A stretch of DNA of 64,000 nt from an uncultured Actinoplanes sp. Its GTDB lineage: Bacteria; Actinomycetota; Actinomycetes; Mycobacteriales; Micromonosporaceae. The notes below the pieces were generated by a model. The model was not told the origin of the DNA. It ran no database searches and was given only the letters and a program-made list of their open reading frames with translations. Each line of letters opens with the position of its first letter. Within the stretch, counting starts at the first letter, position 1. Shown here piece after piece: positions 51,144-60,107 of this stretch. Location: assembly GCF_934643405.1 (NCBI RefSeq), contig NZ_CAKUCL010000003.1, positions 9,557 through 73,556 of the forward strand. The letters run 5' to 3'. Position numbers and translations under genes: made by a program.

Positions 51144-52216
51144 AGGTCAGTTCCAAAACGAAATTGCTGTTGATCCCGGCTGTGCTGGGTCCGGCACTGG
51201 CGATTCCGGCAGCCTCGGCCGCCGCCGCGACGAATGATTCGCCAAACAACAAAAATGCATGTTCGCCGCGTGCCACCGCGATTTCGTTCAGCGACGGACT
51301 CGACAAGGCGGTGGTCGGCGGCGTCACGGTGGGTGGCCTGTCCGACATGGCGTGGGACAAGCGCCGGCACGCCTGGGCGTCGACCGTCGACAACCACGGG
51401 AGCGATCCGGCGCGCGTCTGGTTCTGGCGTGACCCGTCGAACCCGAAAATCGTCGGCGGCCCGTTGGTGCTCAAGCGCCCGGACGGCACCCCGTACGACG
51501 GGCTGACCGCCGACAACGAGGGCCTGGCGGTGCTGCCCGACGGCGACTACCTGGTCAGCTCCGAGGCGGAGCCGTCGCTGCGCGTCTTCGGTCGCGACGG
51601 CGTGCAGAAGAGCACCCTGCCGGTCCCGGCCCGGTTCGCGGTCACGCCGGCCGGGCAGGCGGGGCCGAACGCCACGCTCGAGGGCCTCACGATCACTCCC
51701 CGCGGCGACCGGATCATCGCGGCCATGGAGGGTGCGCTCTCCGGCGACACCGACGCGACACTGCACCGGTTCCTCGTCTACGACAAGGACCGCAGCGGCC
51801 GGTGGTCGCTGACCAAGCAGACGCTCTACCGCGCCGAGCCGGGACTGCGCGTCGCCGAGGTCGCCGCGTACGGCCGTGACTCCTTGCTGGTGCTGGAGGC
51901 GGCCTTCGACCCGGCCAAGGGCAACAGCGTCTCCCTGTACGGCGTGGGCAGCTTCTCCCGTACGCCCGACGTCAGCAAGGTGGCCGACGCGGCCGGTCGT
52001 CCCGCGGTCGGTAAGACGCTGGTCGCCGACCTGGTGAAGTGCCCGACCCTGGGCGCGGTCGCCAAGGAGCCGCAGGCCAATCCGCTGATGGACAATTACG
52101 AGGGGATGGCGGTGGTGCCCGGCCGGCACGGCCACACCGTGCATGTCATCAGTGACGACAACTTCGGTGCCGCGCAGATCACGCGCGTGCTGACGCTGTC
52201 GGCTCGTCTGCCGTAA
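51140..52216 (+). CDS. Exported phytase-like esterase
   Basis: A 358-residue secreted protein with a Sec-type signal (KTKLLLIPAVLGPALAIPAA, cleaved near ASA). It belongs to the esterase-like activity of phytase family: GLSDMAWDKRRHAWASTVDN, ADNEGLAVLPDGDYLVSSE, EGLTITPRGDRIIAAMEGAL and DNYEGMAVVPGRHG are its typical propeller segments. Together with PhoD it suggests scavenging of organic phosphate. The ATG overlaps the phoD stop; AAGGAGG lies 10 bases upstream. A strong hairpin follows the stop. Confidence 0.9.
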   Translation: MKVSSKTKLLLIPAVLGPALAIPAASAAAATNDSPNNKNACSPRATAISFSDGLDKAVVGGVTVGGLSDMAWDKRRHAWASTVDNHGSDPARVWFWRDPSNPKIVGGPLVLKRPDGTPYDGLTADNEGLAVLPDGDYLVSSEAEPSLRVFGRDGVQKSTLPVPARFAVTPAGQAGPNATLEGLTITPRGDRIIAAMEGALSGDTDATLHRFLVYDKDRSGRWSLTKQTLYRAEPGLRVAEVAAYGRDSLLVLEAAFDPAKGNSVSLYGVGSFSRTPDVSKVADAAGRPAVGKTLVADLVKCPTLGAVAKEPQANPLMDNYEGMAVVPGRHGHTVHVISDDNFGAAQITRVLTLSARLP

Positions 52217-52231
52217 GCCCCCTCGGCGCCA

Positions 52232-52263
52232 CGACGGCGTCCGCCCTCGGGCGGGCGCCGTCG
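52232..52263 (+). terminator. Intrinsic-type hairpin after the phytase-like gene
   Basis: CGACGGCG (52232-52239) pairs with CGCCGTCG (52256-52263), and the inner bases continue the stem with CCGCCC/GGGCGG, making an almost continuous 14-15 base-pair stem. It lies 15 bases after the stop and separates the phosphatase operon from the TetR gene. Confidence 0.7.
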
Positions 52264-52317
52264 CTTGCGTCACAATCTCCCCGGGAGATCGCCCAGGGAG
52301 AGCGGGAGCGGTAGTGT

Positions 52318-52332
52318 ACGAAACAGTTTCGT
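52318..52332. promoter_or_regulatory. TetR-type operator
   Basis: ACGAAACAGTTTCGT is a perfect 15-base palindrome around a central A, a form common for TetR-family operators. It ends 30 bases before the TetR ATG and overlaps the expected promoter, implying autorepression and probably control of the MFS gene downstream. Confidence 0.75.
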
Positions 52333-52362
52333 TTCGCAGAACGGTGAGGACGGGGGCGAACC

Positions 52363-52974
52363 ATGGCTGAGCGGGCGCGAACCGCCACGCCTGCCGGGCG
52401 CTCCCGGCGGCTCGACGAGGAACGGGCGCAGGCGATCCTGCGGGCCACCTACGACCTTCTCGGCGAGGCGGGCTACCAGGGCTTGCGGGTCGACGCGGTC
52501 TGCGCGCGCGCCCAGGCGAGCAAGGCGACCCTCTACCGGCACTGGCCCACCAAGGCCGGACTGGTCGCCGACGCGGTGCGGGCCTGCAAGGTCTCGGATG
52601 CGGTGGCACCCGACACCGGCAGCCTGCGTGGCGACCTGGTGGCCTGGTTCGGGATCCTCGCCGAGACGGTCGCCGGCGAGGAAGGACCGATCCTGGCCGG
52701 GCTGTTCATGGCCATGACCCACGACCCCGAACTGGCCGCGGAGCTGCGGTCGATGCGGGAGTCGAAGGTCCCGTACGCGGAAGCCATCTGCGCGCGGGCC
52801 GAGCAACGGGGGGAGCTGCGTCCCGGCTACGACCCCGGGCTCATCGACGAGATCGTCCCCGCCCAGCTCTTCATGCGCTGTTTCGCCCTCGGCCGGCCGC
52901 TCGACGCCGTCTTCATCGAGCACCTGGTCGACGACATCATCCTGCCGCTGCTCCAGAAGGAGCCCCGGCCCTAG
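52363..52974 (+). CDS. TetR-family transcriptional regulator
   Basis: A 203-residue repressor. The N-terminal helix-turn-helix (AILRATYDLLGEAGYQGLRVDAVC, then QASKATLYRHWPTKAGLVADA) is followed by a TetR_C-type ligand-binding part (IDEIVPAQLFMRCFALGRPL). The perfect palindrome 52318-52332 just upstream is the probable operator. It precedes a DHA2 efflux pump by 75 bases on the same strand and most likely controls it. The inducer is unknown. Confidence 0.93.
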   Translation: MAERARTATPAGRSRRLDEERAQAILRATYDLLGEAGYQGLRVDAVCARAQASKATLYRHWPTKAGLVADAVRACKVSDAVAPDTGSLRGDLVAWFGILAETVAGEEGPILAGLFMAMTHDPELAAELRSMRESKVPYAEAICARAEQRGELRPGYDPGLIDEIVPAQLFMRCFALGRPLDAVFIEHLVDDIILPLLQKEPRP

Positions 52975-53049
52975 ACCCCGCTCCCGCCTGTTCCGACGCC
53001 CACGTCGCTGACCTGGGTGGATCTCCGCGTGCCCTGAAGGGGGACAACT

Positions 53050-54567
53050 GTGTCCATCGCAACTTCCGACCCCGCCGCCATCCCACCGGACATATCCGGC
53101 GACTCCGGCTCCGCTAAGGGCAAATGGCTGGCACTGGCGGTCATCGCGGTCTCTCAGCTGCTGATCGTGCTGGACGCCACCATCGTCAACATCGCCCTGC
53201 CCACCGCCCAGAAGGCGCTGCACATCAGCGACGCCGACCGGCAGTGGATGATCACCGCGTACACCCTGGCGTTCGGCGGCCTGCTGCTGCTCGGCGGCCG
53301 CGTCGCCGACTACACCGGCCGTAAGCGGGCCTTCATCATCGGCCTGCTCGGCTTCGCCGGCGCGTCGGCGCTCGGCGGCCTCGCCCAGAACGCCTTCATG
53401 CTGTTCTCCGCCCGAGCGCTGCAGGGGGCGTTCGGCGCGCTGATGGCACCCGCGGCGCTGTCGCTGCTCACCGTCGCCTTCACCGAACCGAAGGAACGAG
53501 CCCGTGCCTTCGGCGTCTACGGCGCCATCTCCGGTGGCGGCGGGGCGATCGGCCTGCTGCTGGGCGGGGCGCTCACCGAGTACGCCTCCTGGCGCTGGAC
53601 CCTGCTGATCAGCACCCCGATCGCGATCGCCGCGGCGCTGGCGGCGGTCCGCTTCATCGGCGAGAGCCGCGCCGAGGGCAACACCCGCTACGACCTGCCC
53701 GGCGCGTTCACCTCGACGGCCGGCCTGGTCGCGCTGGTGTACGGCTTCACCAAGGCGGGCACCGACGGCTGGGGCTCCGGGGTGACGATCAGCTTCCTGG
53801 TGGCCGCCGTCGTGCTGCTGGTCGCGTTCGTCGTCATCGAGCTGCGGTCGAAGCACCCGCTGCTGCCGATGCGGGTGATCCTCGACCGCAACCGCGGCGG
53901 CGCGTACCTGACCGCGCTGCTGATCGGCGTGGGCCTGTTCGGAGTGTTCCTGTTCCTGACCCTCTACCTCCAGCAGACCCTGGGCTACACGGCCCTGCAG
54001 AGCGGCGTCGCGTTCCTGCCGTTCACCGTCGGCATCGTGCTCGGCGCCGGCCTGTCCGCCCAGCTGCAGACCCGGGTCGGCCCGCGGATCCTGATGTTCG
54101 CCGGCACGCTGCTGGCCGGGGCCGGCATGGTGCTGCTCACCCGCATCGGCGTGGACACCAGCTTCTGGAGCCACGTGCTTCCCGCCGAGGTCCTGATCAG
54201 CTTCGGCATCGGCGTCACCTTCGGCCCGATGTCCAGCACCGCGCTGGTGGGCGTGGCCGACCACGACGCCGGCGTGGCGAGCGCGCTGATCAACACGACC
54301 CAGCAGATCGGCGGCTCGCTGGGCACCGCGCTGCTGAACACGATCGTCACCTCCGCGGTGACCGGCTACATCGTCGACCACCAGGCTCAGCTGACCAGCA
54401 AGGCTCAGCTCCCCGCGCTGACCTCGGTGGCGACGGTCCACGGGTACACGATCGCGTTCTGGGTCAGCGCGGCCGTGATCGGTGTGGCCGCGCTGATGGC
54501 GGTGATCCTGGTCCGGGCCAAGCGCGACGACGTGGCCACGGCCGGCGCCGTCCACGGCGGGATGTGA
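53050..54567 (+). CDS. MFS multidrug efflux pump, DHA2 (14-TM) family
   Basis: A 505-residue drug:proton antiporter with about 14 membrane segments. Motifs include DATIVNIALPTAQKAL after the first segment, GGRVADYTGRKRAF (motif A, near 78-92), and GAISGGGGAIGLLLGGALTEYASWRWTLL (motif C region). EmrB/QacA- and OtrB-like proteins share these. GTG 53050 follows AAGGGGGAC. It ends 4 bases from the convergent ribosomal-protection gene, so resistance genes meet tail to tail. Confidence 0.92.
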   Translation: MSIATSDPAAIPPDISGDSGSAKGKWLALAVIAVSQLLIVLDATIVNIALPTAQKALHISDADRQWMITAYTLAFGGLLLLGGRVADYTGRKRAFIIGLLGFAGASALGGLAQNAFMLFSARALQGAFGALMAPAALSLLTVAFTEPKERARAFGVYGAISGGGGAIGLLLGGALTEYASWRWTLLISTPIAIAAALAAVRFIGESRAEGNTRYDLPGAFTSTAGLVALVYGFTKAGTDGWGSGVTISFLVAAVVLLVAFVVIELRSKHPLLPMRVILDRNRGGAYLTALLIGVGLFGVFLFLTLYLQQTLGYTALQSGVAFLPFTVGIVLGAGLSAQLQTRVGPRILMFAGTLLAGAGMVLLTRIGVDTSFWSHVLPAEVLISFGIGVTFGPMSSTALVGVADHDAGVASALINTTQQIGGSLGTALLNTIVTSAVTGYIVDHQAQLTSKAQLPALTSVATVHGYTIAFWVSAAVIGVAALMAVILVRAKRDDVATAGAVHGGM

Positions 54568-54571
54568 CCGC

Positions 54572-56380
54572 TCACCGGTAGGCGGCGAACGAGCTCTCCA
54601 GGGATCCCTCCCCGCGGGTCAGCGCGGGGAGGGCCCGGCTCACCCCGCGCACCCAGGCGGCCGGGATCTCCCCGGTGACCACGAACTCGCCGTTCGCGGT
54701 CGCCGGGGCGTCCGGGACGGCGCGATGCGCGGCGAGGCAGCCGAGTACCGCGCCGAGGGTGTCGGCCGGCCCGTCGATCCGGAACCGGTGCCACGGCGCG
54801 CAGACGACGGTGCCGGCCCGCCGCAGGGCTTCACCGAGCACGAGCGGCAGCAGCTTGCGGAAGTCGCCGGCGGTGGTGCGGGGCGAGGTGTACCCGACGC
54901 GCGTCGCGGTGATCCGGATGTCGGTCACCGGCCAGCCGTGCGTCCCGACGCGCAGGCTGCGCCGCGCCGCCTCGGCGAGGGCCTCGCGGAAGAACTCCGC
55001 GGTCCGGTAGAGGTAGATCGGCACCTGCTCGATCGGCACGTCGAGGCCGACGTTGACGCCGGTGCCCGGTTCGACGCGGAGGTCCAGGGAGGCGAGCCAG
55101 GGGTTGCCGTCCTCGCCGAGCGTGGCCCCGGCGGTGCCGGGACCGACCGGCCGTTCCACGCAGATGACCCGGGTGTCGCGGAACCGGACCGCGATGCCGT
55201 GATCCTCGGCGAGGGTCGCCTCGAGCACCTCCCTCTGCACCTCGCCGTACAGGGAGATCACCAGGTCGTCGCCGTCGCGCCGCAGGTCGATGAACGGGTC
55301 CTGGGCGGCGAGCCCGCTCAGCGCCGCGTGCAAGCGTCCCCGGTCCCCGGCCGCCACGGGCTCCACGACGGTCTGGAAGGTCGGTGGGGCGAACAACGGA
55401 TCCTGGTGGCCGGTGTCGCCGCCCGCGCCGAGCACGTCGCCGATCCGCGCCGAACGCAGGCCGTGCACCTTGGCGATCTCACCGGGCCCGGCGGACGCGC
55501 GGCGGTTCCCGGCGGCGTCCTCGATCGCGGTGACCACCGATCGGCCCAGACGGTCGCGCACGCTCAACCGGCCCGAGTAGACGCGGACGAACGCCGAGTC
55601 CTCGACCTTGAAGACCCGGGCGGACAGCGGCTCGCCGGGGGAGCCGGTCGCCGTCGGCAGGAACCGCACCATGCCGTCCACCAGGTCGGAGATGCCGGCC
55701 CCGGTCATCGCGGAGCCGTAGAACGCCGGGTGTGCCCGGGCCGCGCAAGTCCGGCGGGCCAGCGCCTCGATCAGGACTTGGTCGGTGAGCGCGGGCTCGT
55801 CCCGTACGTAAGCACGCATGATCCCGGGGTCGTCGACCGCGTCCACCAGCAGCGGCCTCAGGTCGGCGGACGGTGGGCGGAACACCGAGGCGGCGGCGCT
55901 GCCGGCGTCGCGGACCGCGTTCATGGCCACGATGCCGGGTGTGAGCCGGGTGGCGAGCTCGCGCAACGAGGTGCGGGCGCCGCGCCGGTCGATCTTGTTG
56001 ATGAAGATCAGGGTGGGGACCCGCAGCCGCCGCAACGTGCGCATCAGGACCCGGGTCTGCGCCTGGACGCCCTCGACCGCGGAGACGACCAGGACCGCGC
56101 CGTCGAGCACGCGTAACGAGCGCTCGACCTCGGCGATGAAGTCCGGGTGTCCGGGGGTGTCGATCAGGTTGACCGTGACGTCGCCGGCCGGGAAGGACGC
56201 CACCGCCGCCCGGATGGTGATGCCGCGACGGCGCTCCAGGGCCAGCGAGTCGGTGCGGGTGTCGCCGCCGTCCACCGAGCCGAGGGTGCCGATCACCCCG
56301 GCGCGGAACAGCAGCCGTTCGCTGAGGCTGGTCTTACCGGCGTCGACGTGCGCGAGGATGCCGAGATTGAGGTAGGGCAA
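54572..56380 (-). CDS. TetM/OtrA-like ribosomal protection GTPase
   Basis: A 602-residue EF-G-like GTPase that in relatives (Tet(M), OtrA) dislodges tetracycline from the ribosome. G motifs are G1 AHVDAGKTSLS (10-20), G2 RGITI (52-56), G3 DTPGH (74-78) and G4 NKID (128-131). The SVDGGDTRTDSLALERRRGITI and EVERSLRVLDGAVLVVSAVEGVQAQTR segments match Tet(M)/OtrA much more than EF-G. The start is TTG 56380 with AAGGA upstream. A hairpin leader (56395-56436) abuts the ribosome-binding site. Actual tetracycline resistance is inferred. Confidence 0.9.
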   Translation of the reverse strand: MPYLNLGILAHVDAGKTSLSERLLFRAGVIGTLGSVDGGDTRTDSLALERRRGITIRAAVASFPAGDVTVNLIDTPGHPDFIAEVERSLRVLDGAVLVVSAVEGVQAQTRVLMRTLRRLRVPTLIFINKIDRRGARTSLRELATRLTPGIVAMNAVRDAGSAAASVFRPPSADLRPLLVDAVDDPGIMRAYVRDEPALTDQVLIEALARRTCAARAHPAFYGSAMTGAGISDLVDGMVRFLPTATGSPGEPLSARVFKVEDSAFVRVYSGRLSVRDRLGRSVVTAIEDAAGNRRASAGPGEIAKVHGLRSARIGDVLGAGGDTGHQDPLFAPPTFQTVVEPVAAGDRGRLHAALSGLAAQDPFIDLRRDGDDLVISLYGEVQREVLEATLAEDHGIAVRFRDTRVICVERPVGPGTAGATLGEDGNPWLASLDLRVEPGTGVNVGLDVPIEQVPIYLYRTAEFFREALAEAARRSLRVGTHGWPVTDIRITATRVGYTSPRTTAGDFRKLLPLVLGEALRRAGTVVCAPWHRFRIDGPADTLGAVLGCLAAHRAVPDAPATANGEFVVTGEIPAAWVRGVSRALPALTRGEGSLESSFAAYR

Positions 56381-56394
56381 CGAACAGATCCTTC

Positions 56395-56436
56395 GCGAGA
56401 GGGGTTCCGGGCAACGGGGTCGCGGAACCTGCTCGC
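56395..56436 (-). promoter_or_regulatory. Hairpin in the leader of the ribosomal protection gene
   Basis: GCGAG (56395-56399) with CTCGC (56432-56436), and GGTTCCG (56403-56409) with CGGAACC (56423-56429), form a two-part stem. Its base adjoins the AAGGA sequence (56389-56393) of the TTG start at 56380. It could attenuate transcription or hide the ribosome-binding site, as leader structures do for some resistance genes. Confidence 0.5.
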
Positions 56437-56477
56437 ATGACGCCTCCTACCGACGCTGAGGACCTGACGCGCCGACG

Positions 56478-57923
56478 TTATCGGGCGGCGCCGGGCAGCG
56501 CCTCCGATTTTTCCGGGGCGGCCGGCGCGATGTGCTGGTCCGCCGAGCGCGGGATCCACAACGCCAGGACCAGCATCAGGACGGCGATCAGCGCCAGCCC
56601 CACGAAGATCCGGTGCACCGCCTCGGTCAGCCGCAACGGATCCACCGCGCCGCGGCCGATCGTGGCGTTGGCGATCGCGCCGAACACGGCCACGCCCACC
56701 GAGCTGCCCAGCGACCGCAGGAAGATGTTGTTCGCCGTCACCACGCCGCGTTCGGTCCAGCCCACGCTCGACTGGGCCGCGATCAGCGTCGGCGACGCCG
56801 TCAGGCCCATGCCGAGGCCGATGATCAGGCAGTAGGCGCCCACCTCGTACACCGACGAGTGCTCGTCCAGGAGCAGCAGCAGCGCCGAGCCGCCCAGGAT
56901 CAGCGTCGTGCCGATCAGTGCGCAGGCGCGAAAGCCCAGCCGGAGGTAGATGCGGCCGGACTGGCTGGCGGCGACCGGCCAGCCCATCAGCAGCGGCGCG
57001 AGGGTGAAGCCGGCGACCAGCGGCCCGGTGCCGAGCGCGTCCTGCACGTACGTCGGCACGTAGGAGCTCAGGCCCAGCAGGATCGCGCCGACCCCGATCG
57101 ACAGCACCCCGCTGGTGACCAGCAGCCGGCGGCGGAAGACCCACAGCGGCAGGACGGGCTCGGCCGCGCCCCGCTCGACGAACGTGAACGCCACCAGGCT
57201 CGCCGCGCCGAGCGCCAGCACCGCGACGCTGATCGGCGAGTCCCAGCGCCAGGCCTGGCCGCCCTCGAGCACGCCCAGGATCAGCAGCGTGAGACCGAGG
57301 CTCAGCAGTGCCGCGCCGCGGTAGTCGATGGCGGGCCGCCCGCGGTCCACCCGCTCGTGGAAGCGCCGCAGGATCGTCGCGCCGGCGAGCAGGCACAACG
57401 GAATGTTGATCAGGAAGATCCAGCGCCACGAGACGTACTCGCTGAAGACGCCGCCCAGGGCGGGCCCGACCACCGAGGCGATGCCCCACACGCTGGCCAC
57501 GTAGCCCTGCACCTTGGCGCGCTCGCGCACCGAGTAGAGGTCGCCGACGATGGTGATCGTGGTCGGCATGATCGCGCCGGCGCCGAGGCCCTGGACGACC
57601 CGGAAGATGATCAGTGGCCAGATGCTCCAGGCGATCCCGCACAGGATCGAGCCGAGCAGGAACAGCGCGATGCCCCAGGTGATGACCGGCTTGCGGCCGA
57701 ACAGGTCGCTGAGCTTGCCGTAGATCGGCACGGACACGGCCTGCGCCAGCAGGTAGATCGAGAACAGCCAGGGGAATTCGGCGAACCCGCCGACGTCCTT
57801 GATGATCGAGGGGACCGCGGTCGCGATGATCGTCGAATCGATCGCGACGAGCGCGGTGGAGAGCATGACCGCGGCCAGCACGGGGCCGCGCTCGGAACGG
57901 AGGCCAACTGCGTTTCCCGACAC
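56478..57923 (-). CDS. MFS efflux pump, DHA2 family (second)
   Basis: A 481-residue, about 14-segment exporter. DSTIIATAVPSIIKDVGGF, YGKLSDLFGRKPVITWG (motif A) and ASVWGIASVVGPALGGVFSE (motif C) are clear, close to actinobacterial tetracycline or multidrug exporters. GTG 57923 is used. It lies upstream of the ribosomal protection gene on the same strand with 97 bases between, so both could be transcribed together. Substrate unproven. Confidence 0.92.
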   Translation of the reverse strand: MSGNAVGLRSERGPVLAAVMLSTALVAIDSTIIATAVPSIIKDVGGFAEFPWLFSIYLLAQAVSVPIYGKLSDLFGRKPVITWGIALFLLGSILCGIAWSIWPLIIFRVVQGLGAGAIMPTTITIVGDLYSVRERAKVQGYVASVWGIASVVGPALGGVFSEYVSWRWIFLINIPLCLLAGATILRRFHERVDRGRPAIDYRGAALLSLGLTLLILGVLEGGQAWRWDSPISVAVLALGAASLVAFTFVERGAAEPVLPLWVFRRRLLVTSGVLSIGVGAILLGLSSYVPTYVQDALGTGPLVAGFTLAPLLMGWPVAASQSGRIYLRLGFRACALIGTTLILGGSALLLLLDEHSSVYEVGAYCLIIGLGMGLTASPTLIAAQSSVGWTERGVVTANNIFLRSLGSSVGVAVFGAIANATIGRGAVDPLRLTEAVHRIFVGLALIAVLMLVLALWIPRSADQHIAPAAPEKSEALPGAAR

Positions 57924-58010
57924 GATGTACTCCTACCGCACCAAAGGTCAGATCAATCGGGCCGGTTTCCCAGAGAGGGGAGGGTCACGCCCGTTCACCC
58001 GTCAGTGAGG

Positions 58011-58028
58011 TTTCGGCGAAAGCCGAAA
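58011..58028 (+). promoter_or_regulatory. Hairpin with GAAA tetraloop upstream of the hybrid kinase gene
   Basis: TTTCGGC (58011-58017) and GCCGAAA (58022-58028) form a perfect 7-base-pair stem closed by GAAA. It lies 33 bases before the GTG start of the kinase and 87 bases from the divergent MFS start. It may instead be a DNA dyad acting as an operator, because a leaderless start would leave it untranscribed. Confidence 0.4.
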
Positions 58029-58060
58029 TGCGGCCCTTTGTCCGTATCTAGGGTCGCGGT

Positions 58061-60022
58061 GTGGCATGCGTCGTCGTAGCGGAAGACAACATCGATCATC
58101 AGCGGGTCATCGCGGAGGTGGTACGGCGCCTGGGCCACGACGTGGTGGTCGCCTCGGACGGGCGGGCCGCGCTGGCCGCCGTCGTCGAGCACCGGCCGCG
58201 CCTGCTCGTCGCCGACGTGGACATGCCGCACCTGGACGGCTTCGCGCTGTGCCGGGCCGTGCGCGACGACCCGCGGCTGGCCGGGACCGCGGTCGTGCTG
58301 GTCACCGCGTACCTTCTCCCCGGCGATCCGCGGCTGGACGCCACCGGCGCGCGAGCCGTGATCGGCAAGCCGTTCAGCGTGCCCGAGCTGAGCGAGGCGC
58401 TGCGCGCGCAGATCGCGGCGATCGAGAGCGAGGCCGCCGGTTCCTCCGCGCCGCTGCCCGGCGGCGCCGGGTTCATCGAGGCGCTGCTCGACAGCCTCGA
58501 CTCCGGGGTGGCCGCCTGCGACGGCACCGGGCGGCTGGTCGTGGTGAACCGCGCGCTGCGGGACCACGTCGCCGGCAACGCCCCGCTCGACGTGCTGGTC
58601 AAGCTGTTCGACCTGCGCCACCACGACGGCACCCCGGTCCAGCCGCACGAGCTGCCGCTGGCCCGGGCGCTGGCCGGCGAGGACGTCACCCGGGCCGAAA
58701 TGCTCGCCCACGACGGCGAGGGGCGGCAACGGTGGTACGCGGCCAACGCCCGGCCGATCCGCACCCCCGGCGGCGCGATCGCCGGGGCCGTCGTCGCCTT
58801 CCACGACGTGACCGGCGAGCACCGCAACCGGCAGTACCAGGACTGCAAGGCGTCGGTGCTGCGGGTGCTCGCCGAACATCCGCACGCCGCCGACCTGGCC
58901 GACCGGATCCTGCGCTCGATCGGTGCCACCCTCGGCTGGCCGCACCTGCGGTTGTGGCTGGTCGACGAGGTCACCGACCTGCTGCGCCCGGCCGGGGTCT
59001 ACATGGCCGCCCACGAACGCCCGCTGCCGATGCCGGCCGGCATGAGGCGTGGCCTGGGCCTGGCCGGGCTGTGCTGGGCGCGCGGCGAGATGATCTGGGT
59101 GCCGGACGTGCACGCGCCCGACTCACCGGTGCTGCCCAAGGTGACCGCCGACCTCGACTTCGCCGCGGCGGGTGCGGTCCCGGTGCGCAGCGGCGACCAG
59201 GTCGTCGGGGTGCTGACCTTCTTCACGTACGGCCGTCAGGAGCCCGACCCCGCACTCGGCCTGCTCCTGACCGGGATCGCCGGGCTGATCGGCGCCTTCC
59301 TGGAACACCGCCGCGCCGAGGTCCTCGCCCTGCACCTCGCGGTGGCCACGGACGAGTACATCGCCCTGGTCGGACACGAACTGCGTACGCCGTTGACGTC
59401 CATCGGCGCCTACGTGGACCTGATGGCGGAGTCGCCCGACGACACCCCGCTCGGCGAGGTGCGCGACCTGCTGGACGTGGTGCAGCGCAACAACCTGCGC
59501 CTGCGCGACCTGGTGGAACGCCTGCTGGACCTAGCCGGCCTGGAGTCCGGGCAGGCCGTCCTGGCGGTGCGGCCGGTGGACCTGTCCGCGCTGGTGGGCG
59601 AGGCGATCGAGGCCGTCGGCGCGCCCGCGCGGGAGCGCCGCATCACGGTCGAGGCCACACTGCCGCCCGGCGTGAGCGTCCCCGGCGACGCCGAGCGCCT
59701 GCGGCAGGTGGCCGACGCCCTGCTGGGCAACGCGGTGAAGTTCAGCCATCCCGACTCCACGGTCGCGGTGACCATCGCCGACGACGGTTCGGCGGCCGAG
59801 CTGACGGTCTCGGACACCGGCGTCGGCATCCCCGCGGCCGAGCAGGTGCGCCTGTTCCGCCGCCTGTACCGAGGAGGCAACGCCCGCCACACCGGCATCC
59901 CCGGCGCGGGCCTGGGCCTGGCCCTGAGCCGGGTGGTGGTGGAGCGTCACCACGGCACCATCACCCTCGCCTCCGACGAGGCGACCGGCACGACGGTGAC
60001 CGTGCGCCTGCCCACGCGCTGA
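58061..60022 (+). CDS. Hybrid REC-PAS-GAF-histidine kinase
   Basis: A 653-residue soluble sensor protein. The N-terminal receiver has the phosphoacceptor in VADVDMPHLDG (D52) and a conserved lysine in VIGKPFS. A PAS-like domain (about 140-260) and a GAF-like domain (about 275-420) follow, then a HisKA dimerisation domain with GHELRTPLTS (H439) and an ATPase domain (LGNAVKFSHPDS, VSDTGVGIP, GAGLGLALS). No membrane segment is visible. GTG 58061 follows TAGGGT by 6 bases, suggesting a leaderless transcript. The receiver at the N-terminus suggests it receives phosphate from another kinase. Partners are not encoded nearby. Confidence 0.92.
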   Translation: MACVVVAEDNIDHQRVIAEVVRRLGHDVVVASDGRAALAAVVEHRPRLLVADVDMPHLDGFALCRAVRDDPRLAGTAVVLVTAYLLPGDPRLDATGARAVIGKPFSVPELSEALRAQIAAIESEAAGSSAPLPGGAGFIEALLDSLDSGVAACDGTGRLVVVNRALRDHVAGNAPLDVLVKLFDLRHHDGTPVQPHELPLARALAGEDVTRAEMLAHDGEGRQRWYAANARPIRTPGGAIAGAVVAFHDVTGEHRNRQYQDCKASVLRVLAEHPHAADLADRILRSIGATLGWPHLRLWLVDEVTDLLRPAGVYMAAHERPLPMPAGMRRGLGLAGLCWARGEMIWVPDVHAPDSPVLPKVTADLDFAAAGAVPVRSGDQVVGVLTFFTYGRQEPDPALGLLLTGIAGLIGAFLEHRRAEVLALHLAVATDEYIALVGHELRTPLTSIGAYVDLMAESPDDTPLGEVRDLLDVVQRNNLRLRDLVERLLDLAGLESGQAVLAVRPVDLSALVGEAIEAVGAPARERRITVEATLPPGVSVPGDAERLRQVADALLGNAVKFSHPDSTVAVTIADDGSAAELTVSDTGVGIPAAEQVRLFRRLYRGGNARHTGIPGAGLGLALSRVVVERHHGTITLASDEATGTTVTVRLPTR

Positions 60023-60107
60023 CGCCAAGGACTGTGCGTTCACCCGTTTACGATCATCGGCGGCTCCTCTAGCGTGACGGACAACACGTCCCATCGGGGA
60101 GGCTCAC

